Shown: positions 56,701-64,000 of the stretch, piece after piece
Position numbering within the stretch: position 1 is the stretch's first letter
How the letters are laid out: every line of letters begins with the position of its first letter
Origin: Plasmodium brasilianum
Taxonomy: Eukaryota; Apicomplexa; Aconoidasida; Haemosporida; Plasmodiidae
DNA length: 64,000 nucleotides
NCBI RefSeq assembly: GCF_023973825.1
Contig: NC_090118.1
Location: forward strand, 276,001 to 340,000
Direction of reading: 5' to 3'
The notes under the pieces: generated by a model
What the model was told of the DNA's origin: nothing
The model's database searches: none
Seen by the model: only the letters and a program-made list of their open reading frames with translations
Position numbers and translations under genes: made by a program

Positions 56701-57077
56701 GGTATGACCCTCCAAATAATCAGTGATGATCAAAGGGATGAGGAAAATGTCAAAATGATGAATAATTGCGTTAACAATTTCCACCTGAATGACAACCTAA
56801 ATGGATACCCAGGGGATGACCAAAGTGAAGGAACGGATGAGATGAAGCAGAAAAACGCTAGCATCTTGCTTAGAAAACATTTGACCGGAAAGAATAATAA
56901 TGTATCGGACAGAGAGCACAACAAGGTAAGTGCTTGCGAAAAAGTTGAACAAATTATAGACGTAGACAAAAATATCGCAAATTTAAAAGAGTTAACGGAT
57001 AAGATAAAAATCGTTTCATCCTCTGATGCTTTAAATTCGCTCAAGTACATGAAACAATCAATTTTAAACGATTTATG

Positions 57078-57078
<1 letters not shown>
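53776..57078 (+). CDS. Conserved alpha-helical protein of unknown function, 1100 residues
   Basis: Single exon from ATG 53776. I do not recognise a family. Residues 1-110 and about 210-760 are a dense series of hydrophobic helices (for example KMCTVYCVLKFIFLLSEWNY and FFNFINVYKKLIISHVN), resembling an armadillo/HEAT-type solenoid. A charged linker occupies about 118-205. A Lys-dominated segment at about 800-870 (KKIKKNKEKIKEKNN, then IKNKIKNKIKNEIKNE) looks like a nucleolar/nuclear localisation region. The tail is polar with a short final helix (KELTDKIKIVSSSDAL...). There is no signal peptide. A nuclear or nucleolar scaffold, perhaps in ribosome assembly, is inference from the solenoid plus basic tail. 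It is convergent with TAF6. Confidence 0.8.
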
Positions 57079-57109
<31 letters not shown>

Positions 57110-57676
57110 AGTTGAGAAGCAGGAAGGAAGAAAATGAAAAAAAAAAACAAAGGTGCGCGCATGCATGTGCATGTTGTTTTACGTGCGTACACGTGCTCCA
57201 AAAAAAAAAATATAAATATGGGAAAATAAAATATAAAAAAAATGAAATATGAAGTAGATTAAGACATAAAGCAGAATAAAACACGAAGCAGAATAAAATA
57301 GTAAAGTAATAAATAGTAAAATAATAAATAGTAAAATAATAAATAGTAAAATAATAAATAATAAATAATAAAATAAGGTAACGATATTAAATAGCAAAAT
57401 AGTGTAGTATCGTTGCAAAATGATGTAACACAATTACGCGGCAAAATAGTACAGCATAACTATGTAATAATGAACATAATTAACCACGCGGCAAAAAAGG
57501 ACTCAACATCCCACAAACGGCTAACCCTTTACTTCATTCTGTGTGCTATTTGTTTTTTTTGTATATTTTTTTCTTTTCAATTTTCTTATTTATTTTGTTT
57601 AATTATATTTCTTATTAACTTCCTATTTTTTGGCTATGTTTTGCGGCTTGCACCTTTTATCTCCTTTTGCGTCATT
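57079..57676. other. Convergent 3' region between the 1100-aa gene and TAF6
   Basis: Begins with a ~25-base A run directly after the stop codon. It contains an AGTAAAATAATAAAT array (about 57300-57370) and a small hydrophobic frame at 57470-57706, listed separately. Confidence 0.7.
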
Positions 57677-57706
57677 TCACAGTGTGTACAAAAAGTAATA
57701 ACATGA
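57470..57706 (+). CDS. Possible small two-helix membrane protein
   Basis: An ATG-initiated 78-codon frame. A basic/polar start (MNIINHAAKKDSTSHKRL) is followed by two strongly hydrophobic segments (about 19-55) with Cys/Phe/Leu and a short polar end. It overlaps the last ~30 bases of TAF6 on the other strand. Hydrophobic translations of T-rich DNA are common here, but the first 18 codons are not T-rich. No family recognised. Confidence 0.3.
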   Translation: MNIINHAAKKDSTSHKRLTLYFILCAICFFCIFFSFQFSYLFCLIIFLINFLFFGYVLRLAPFISFCVISQCVQKVIT

Positions 57707-60461
57707 ATCATACAAAAAGACATCATAGTTGTAATTGTTCATTTCATTTTTCTTATGTGCACTGTTTTTAAATTTATTCAAAATATTGTTTAACATATTG
57801 TTAACAGCAATGTTTGTGTATAATTCATTTTGCTCAAATTTTTTTTCTAACAGTGTTTTGTTTAGTGATATCCTTTTATTAACATATGTAGTAAGGTATT
57901 CCTTTTTTTCACATATAGTATTACTTTTCGCATGTATGGTTAAATCTTCCTCATTCATGTAATCATCAATACTATTATCACCATCATCTTCATCCCCTTC
58001 CTCATGACTTTCACACTTCAGCCCCTTTTCATAAAAATTATGTAATATTTTAACGTTCTTCAAATAATTTATATTTTTTGCTAAATAATCTGCATTCTGT
58101 TCATTCTTATAGCACCTAACAGTACCAATGTCAACCACACTTTTGGGTTTACTCCTTTCCCTGCTCGTATTCCCATCTCTATTACTACTTACATTTTGTT
58201 TTGTTTTCCTTTTGCTCACATTGCTCATTTTGCCCGTTTTGCGCGCCTTGCTCAAATGATAGCTCAAGCATTGAGGTAACGCATAGTTTCCCCTCCCCAG
58301 AACGCTAATAATGGACAAGATTAAGGAAAGATGAAAATCTGCGTACTGAATAATAAAATCCATTAAATAGTTCAAATAGTTTGAAGAGGACAAATTTATT
58401 ATTAACAAGTTCATATTTTTAAATATTCTATATAAGGATCCTTGTATAAGTGTATATATATGAAAGAAGAAGAAATTAAACAATTCATTCATTTCTTTCT
58501 GTTCATATGATATAAAAGAATTATATACATTTTGATAATATAAATATTTTCTAAAAAATATATCTAAAAAGTTGGGGGTATAGGACAAAAAAAATTTAAC
58601 GTGTATATTAATAGGCATTAAATATAGTAAGTAGTATGATACATATATGTGCATATATGTACATTTGTTATGTGTTAATAATTTACTTAATATATAAATT
58701 AAATAGTAATCTATATTTATTATTTCATTATTATTCTTTTTTCTTAATAAAGCACAAAAATCAACTATAATATTACAAGCTTTTCTTTTTACTAACAAAA
58801 TAAGGTAAATGTTTTTTAACTTTAGATCATGTTCATATATAATTACATGTATTAGCATCTTCAATATTTGTAGACAATAAAAATCTATGTCTATGTTTCT
58901 ATTTTTAATTATTCCATTCAAAAGAATTAACAACATCAATGATGCGTACATGTTATTAAACCTTAGGTTGTGATCCAATTCATTAAAAAGGAAAAAAAAT
59001 ATATTCGGCAAAATTTTGTTAATTTCTTTACAAGTGCTAAATATATGTAATATATTATTGTAATCAAAAAAGTTTATTCTATAGTTAATTATATCTTTTA
59101 TTATTTCTAGTATATACTTTGACAAAATAATATATTCTTTATTTATAGGGTTGAACTTGGGTAAAAGAAATATGTTACTGTACTGCACATTACTGTCATT
59201 ATTATTATTGTTCTTATTATAGTCCTTATTATAGTCCTTATTACGGTCATTATTATAATTATCATTGTACTCATCATTGTAATTATCATTGTACTCATCA
59301 TTGTAATTATCACTGTACTCATCATTGTTATTACATGTAAAACATATTCCTTTGCCTCTTTTTAAATTACTATAATTCTCATATTCCTTTTTTTTTTTTC
59401 TTGTTTTTTCGTTCTCAATTGTATACAATATTTCGTAACACTGGTAGTCAAATTGTACAGCTGCACGCTCCTTTTTTACAAAATTGTTACTATCATTATT
59501 GCCATCATTATTGCCATCGTTATTGCCATCATTATTTCCATCGTTATTGCCATCATTATTTCCATCATTATTTCCATCATTATTGTCATTATTATTACCA
59601 TTACTATAGCCATTATTTATATATTTTTTTTTTTTTCCCCTCTTAACTCTATTTTGTATAAAAAGCCAAAAGACTGTTAAATTTGCTTCCGCTGGAAGAC
59701 TGTTTTGCATATCACTGAGCAAAAAATTTAACACATTTTTTTTTTTTTATTTTCATGGTTCTTTATGTATAAATTGTAAAATATATTATTTTCGTAATTA
59801 CTTACGTTTATATCCGCGCCCTTTATCATCTGATCCTTTCTCTGATTGATCCCATTAACCTCAATGTACATATTTTCTTTCCTTTTTACTTCAACTGCTA
59901 TATCTTTACTGGTTTCTTCACTTGTCTGGTACTTTCCACATATATCGTTCACTCCATCATTCTTCCCACTTTTTGTACTCATCAGCTGACCATTCACATT
60001 ACTGTTATTAACACTACCAATATTCCGACTTCTGTTTTGTTTGCCCTGCTGCTTATTTTCAAGCATCTTGGCTTCTTCTACCTCCGCTCCTGCTTCCTTT
60101 TTCGCTTCAGTAGTAGGGAAAGGATTATCACTACCATCGGCATTTCTATTGTTATTACTGTAGTCATTATCAATGCCATTGTCATCACCATTACTGTTGA
60201 CACTGCTTCCTGCTATATCTTTCATAACACATGGGTCTACATTTTTCAGATCGCCCACACTTTCCTCATGCACCATATCATCCATTAGTACATCCTCATG
60301 CAGGATATCATGTTGATCCCCCACCATACAATCCTTATCGTAAAAATCGTCATTTGAAATTACTTTTTTCTTTATAATTTTATCTTTTATTTTATCCTTT
60401 TTATTTTTATTTTTCTTTGCTTTCTTTGTTTTCTTTTCTTTGTTTATTTGATCCTTTTGAA

Positions 60462-60501
<40 letters not shown>

Positions 60502-61650
60502 CTGCCTATAATCACCCATCTCGTTGTAGTAGTTCGTACTATTATTATTGTAGCTATTATTGTGGTTATTATTGTGGCTATTATTGTGGCTGTTATTGTG
60601 GCTGTTATTGTACTTGCTACTGTTATAGTTAGGGTTACTACTACCAATATAGTTCTTTCCACAGTTCCCGCTATTCCCGCTATTGCTACCGCTGCTCCTG
60701 TTGTTGTTATGCTCCCGATTTAGGCAATCATTAAACAGGGTGGTAGCACTGATACGGAATTTTTTTTTTTTTTTCTTCTTCTTGTTACTTTTCAATACGA
60801 ACAAGTGGCTTTTTTTTTTATTTTTTAGCTTTGTATTTTTAAAATCTCTCTTAGATATTACTCTATAAATAATTTTATTATTTTTATATTTCTCATTATT
60901 TAAAGCAATGAAATTGTAATGAAAATTATTTTTATATTTATATGGGATAGTTACATTTAAATAATGACAGGAGTTCGTAAAATCATCTATGTTTAAATAT
61001 TTATTAATACAAAATTTCTTTCTTTTTTCGAAAAATTTACTTGCTTCTTCAATTATTTGTTTAACACGTAATTCAATGATACTAGAAATTTGTACAAAGC
61101 TCTTTTCATTTTCAAATATAATTTTATCGTTAATTATGTTATAACATATACCTACATTTTTTATGAACTCCTTACTTATAAAGGTACCACTGTCATCATC
61201 CCTTCTTAAGCTACTCTTATCGCATTTTTTATTTCCCCTACTCTCCTCTTCCTCTTTTTCCCCCCCTGCTACTGCTTCTACATCTGCTTCTACTGCTGCT
61301 TCTACTACTTCTTTTACGTTTTTATCTGTCATATTGGTTGCATTCATTATGTTATCATCATCTTCCATTTGTTTTCTTTCTCTCACTTCATCCTTTTCAT
61401 TGTTATAACAACGTTCATCTCTACTCATACTATATTTTCTTCTTGTACTGTTTGCATTCACCCCATTCGACAAGCCAAAAAACACTTCATCCTCTTCATC
61501 ATCCTCGTCCTCGATCATATTGGCAATTCCTATTAACTCATCATTAATACTATCATCTTTGAAAAATGTTTCCTTTTTATTTTTTCTCATATCATTTATA
61601 TCATTTTTCAATGACATATTATTCTTAACCGGGTTAGAAAACTTATTCAT
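57677..61650 (-). CDS. TAF6: Transcription initiation factor TFIID subunit 6 (TAF6), divergent, poly(A) frameshift
   Basis: Starts at ATG 61648-61650. An acidic N-terminus is followed by a histone fold (about 155-235): FIKNVGICYNIINDKIIF, then SIIELRVKQIIEEASKFFEK, then LNIDDFTNSCHYLNVTIPYK. This is the TAF6 pattern, including the segment after the fold that leads to IIYRVISKRDF. After Lys/Asn-rich insertions the frame meets a 13-base A run (59736-59748) and stops at 59728. An adjacent frame carries on immediately with SLPAEANLTVFWLFIQNRV, equivalent to the conserved LP...HWL segment of TAF6, then the HEAT-repeat domain (about 840-1100, with ILPNIFFFLFNELDHNLRF) and a polar tail. One extra A would give 1324 residues, about twice the usual length because of N/D/K insertions. 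TAF6 pairs with TAF9 in TFIID (and SAGA in some lineages). Identity is probable; the frameshift is likely a homopolymer length error. Confidence 0.8.
59490..59615 (-). repeat. Coding 12-base repeat (N-N-D-G) in TAF6
   Basis: About nine 12-base units (ATTATTGCCATC / ATTATTTCCATC, + strand) encode NDGN. They lie between the LP...WL segment and the HEAT domain. Confidence 0.9.
60465..60500 (-). repeat. Long poly(A) codon run (poly-Lys) in TAF6
   Basis: About 36 T on the + strand encode Lys12 in frame. Unlike the three suspect runs elsewhere, the frame is kept across it. Confidence 0.9.
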
Positions 61651-62277
61651 TATTCATAATTTCACATAAAGGGAAAAATGTATGCGCTACGAATAGATCT
61701 GTACACTCAAGGAGGAAAAGCGTATGTGGAACGCAAAAGGTGGAAGGAATAATACACGCAAAAAAAAAAAAAAAAAAAAAAAAAATTACACACATTTGTA
61801 CATGTACATAAACATACGCGCATATTTACGCATATACCCATATAAACATATATATATATACATATATATATATGTATATATGTATATATATACATGCGTA
61901 CACAAACACGTGTAACTGCTTAACATTTAATCATAATATATATATACTGCAGCAAAAATGAAAAAATTTCACTCATCGTCAATTCATTGCTATATATTAT
62001 TGTATAATTTTTTTGCGCAAAAATGCAGTCCAATTTTGAGAAAAAAAAATTGAATAAAGAAAAATGGTCAAATAGCATACATGTGCAAGCATATCGACAT
62101 AATTTTTTGTCACATGTATACGTCATATTATACAATACAAAAATTACGTATACGTAGTTGCACGCTTAACATAAATGCGCGCGTAAAATGCTTAAACACT
62201 TTTGAAGACCTTTAAAAGGTTAGTAATAATGTACACATATAAATATATACACGCAAATATACATATATACGCAATAT

Positions 62278-62412
62278 TCATATACATACAATTCTCATAT
62301 ACATACAAATCTCATATACATGCAATCCTCATATACATACAATTTTCATATACATACAATTTTCATATGCATACAATTTTCATATACATACAATTTTCAT
62401 ATACATACACTT
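62278..62412. repeat. 17-base minisatellite, about 8 copies
   Basis: Tandem units of CATATACATACAATTTT, with C/T variants in the first copies. Intergenic. Confidence 0.9.
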
Positions 62413-62779
62413 CATGAACCTCCGCCATGTTCCGCATCATTTGAAGAAACACGGCTGCCTTAGTCAACGGTGAAAAACTTTGTTCATAATTTTTTTTTTA
62501 ATTTTTTCCGTTCATTTTTAGACGTAAAACAAAAGATTTCACCTTTCAGCGTAAAACATGAACGTAAAACTTGAACGTAGATTATAATGTAAATTTATCA
62601 TGAAATTATCGTAAATTTATCGTGAAATTATTGTAAATTTATCGTATATTTAACGTTCACCTACGTATGTACTTTTCTCAATTTCATTTTAAAATGTTTA
62701 CGTTCTTTTAACCGTAAAAATAATAGCAGCAACTTAGGGAAAAATAAATGCCTAACATTATTTAATAACTTGGTAGGGT

Positions 62780-62935
62780 AAAAAAAAAAAAAAAGAAAGA
62801 AATATGGAAATAAAAAAAAGAAAGAAATAAGGAAATAAAAAAAAGAAAGAAATATGGAAATAAAAAAAAGAAAGAAATATGGAAATAAAAAAAAGAAAGA
62901 AATAAGGAAATAAAAAAAAGAAAGAAATGAAGAAA
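62780..62935. repeat. 25-base purine-only minisatellite, about 5-6 copies
   Basis: Tandem units of GGAAATAAAAAAAAGAAAGA plus AATAT or AATAA. The strand is almost free of cytosine and very purine-rich, so the array is strongly strand-asymmetric. Confidence 0.9.
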
Positions 62936-63343
62936 TGAAACGAAGAAATAAGCTGAAGAGATGAAGTGAATAAGGTGAAGAAATAAAATGAATGAATAAA
63001 TATATAAACAGTATGTAATAAATAAATAAATAAATAAAAGGGATCGAGTGCAAAAAATAAAATTCAAGCATGTTTTCGCTGAAATTCAAATGAATAAAAT
63101 TTTAAACTGCTGAAAAAATGAACATAAATAAGCTTGACATAAGTATACCAAGTATACCACAAAAAGTTTTCATTTTGCAAAGAGAAAAAAATATATATCT
63201 ATATATATATTTTATATACATATATACACAAAATAGGCAAAATATGCATAACATGGATAATAAGCGATATATACAAAATTGGCAAAATAGGCAAAGTATA
63301 CAAATATGTGACATATAGAAAATATGCAAAATTGATCCTTTTT

Positions 63344-63904
63344 TTATTCTTTTAACTTGCTCGATTTAATCCTCTTTAATTTTAAAGTTTCTATAATACC
63401 AACTTGCCTTCTTAACCAGTATTTCCCAAATTCCCACTTTTTCTTATCCTGTTTATTTTTTATTTTTTTTTTAAAAAAAATATTCGAAAAATGCAGCTTT
63501 AATATTTTTTATGTATATAATAAACTACTATAAAATATAAGAATGGAGGGACAACGTGGAATAAGAATTATCATCTATTTCACAAACATGCACCACGTAT
63601 ATACTCTCACGTACATGTATTTTTGTATGATAACATCCGTATGTATTCTTAACATTTGTTTTTTTTTTTTTTTTTTTTATATTTAATATGTTACCTGCAA
63701 AATGGAAGTATTCGTTAATTCATCATTTGCATTGTGTGCTAAGGCTGAGAAAAAAGAGAAAAAAAAAGGAACATATGAATACACATAATATACACACAAA
63801 CATGAACAACACAAATAAAATCATTCGTGTCAACCTGTCATCGACATTTTGTAGTCATGGTAAGCTAATCTTATCATCAGAGGTACTCTTCGCATTTGCT
63901 CCTC
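63344..63904 (-). CDS. 3' part of an unidentified spliced gene running off the right edge
   Basis: Three exons join in consistent phase: 63835-63904 (phase-1 donor GTTGAC), 63695-63744 (acceptor TTTTCTCAG, donor GTAACA, phase 0) and 63344-63448 (acceptor AAATAAACAG, stop TAA at 63344-63346). The visible 75 residues run from EEQMRRVPLMIRLAYHDYKM through ALAHNANDELTNTSILQ to a basic tail with KKWEFGKYWLRRQVGIIETL. The exon at 63904 is preceded by TTTACCTATTCAG, a good acceptor, so earlier exons lie beyond the window. I do not recognise the family; the basic tail would suit a ribosomal or organellar protein, but this is speculation. Confidence 0.7.
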
Positions 63905-64000
63905 CTGAATAGGTAAAAGGACGAGGAGCGAAAAAAGGTTAAGCCATGTTAAGTAGAAAAGGTGTACATCCCTTGAAAAGGGAAATATATATGCGTGTAT

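Larger units (their letters stand above)
61651..63343. other. Intergenic region upstream of TAF6
   Basis: Between TAF6 (start) and the 3' end of the right-edge gene, both minus strand. Contains an A run (about 61761-61784), (TA)n (61850-61890) and the two minisatellites at 62278-62412 and 62780-62935. A G+C-rich patch at about 62413-62470 is open on both strands (+: MNLRHVPHHLKKHGCLSQR then stop; -: AAVFLQMMRNMAE then a GT). A minus-strand frame at 61920-62135 could be a terminal exon. These are not combined into a gene. Confidence 0.5.

Noticed and set aside
59729..59750. A 20-base GT...AG micro-intron that would also fix the TAF6 frame
   Set aside because: Far below normal Plasmodium intron length; a one-base error in the adjacent A run is simpler.
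1..64000. tRNA, rRNA, CRISPR, transposon or centromere signals
   Set aside because: No T-loop/cloverleaf pattern, no spaced direct repeats with unique spacers, no transposase frame, and no kilobase-scale block of near-pure A/T typical of Plasmodium centromeres.

Overview
This window is nuclear chromosomal DNA of a malaria parasite (genus Plasmodium). The evidence is very high A+T, long poly(dA) and poly(dT) tracts, (TA)n stretches between genes, huge proteins padded with Asn/Ser/Gly/Asp runs, short introns with GT...AG borders, and recognisable apicomplexan gene families. Species cannot be fixed from sequence alone; the frequent N/S/G-rich insertions would suit the P. malariae/P. ovale range, but that is a guess. 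I see no prokaryotic features, mobile elements, CRISPR arrays, rRNA or convincing tRNA genes.

Layout. (1) 1-15 kb: one continuous 15-kb exon for a giant HECT E3 ubiquitin ligase of the HUWE1/Tom1/UPL1 type (+). (2) 16.8-23.5 kb: two minus-strand genes, an RRM protein with a mitochondrial-looking leader and an unknown repeat protein. (3) 26.2-29.5 kb: a head-to-head pair of genes that each encode a signal peptide followed by a PH-like domain. (4) 30.8-37.9 kb: compact housekeeping genes, namely a twin-CX9C protein of the PET191/COA5 family (+), ribosome biogenesis factor KRI1 (-), a three-exon small membrane protein (-) and a SAYSvFN/SEC-C membrane protein (+). (5) 38.9-42.1 kb: two intron-rich minus-strand genes, an IF-3 C-domain protein in four exons and a six-exon ankyrin-repeat protein, both rebuilt here from splice phases. 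(6) 43.4-50.2 kb: a 2204-aa low-complexity protein whose last 70 bases of coding lie in a second exon (-). (7) 50.2-53.8 kb: mostly non-coding, with a 15-base minisatellite. (8) 53.8-61.7 kb: an unknown 1100-aa alpha-helical protein (+) convergent with a divergent TFIID subunit TAF6 (-). (9) 63.3-64 kb: the last three exons of a minus-strand gene that runs off the right edge.

Three genes (the 21.8-23.5 kb unknown, the minus-strand PH protein and TAF6) are each broken by an apparent one-base length error in a poly(A) run. In each case conserved-looking coding resumes at once in another frame. I read these as homopolymer length errors or polymorphisms, not as dead genes.

The genes do not form a pathway. 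Several touch organelle function (COA5, the IF-3-like protein, the RRM protein), protein quality control (HECT ligase, SAYSvFN protein) and core gene expression (KRI1, TAF6). The most interesting items are the PH-protein pair, the SAYSvFN+SEC-C architecture, the divergent TAF6, the IF-3 protein without a visible N-domain, and exon-like islands in 50.9-52.3 kb.
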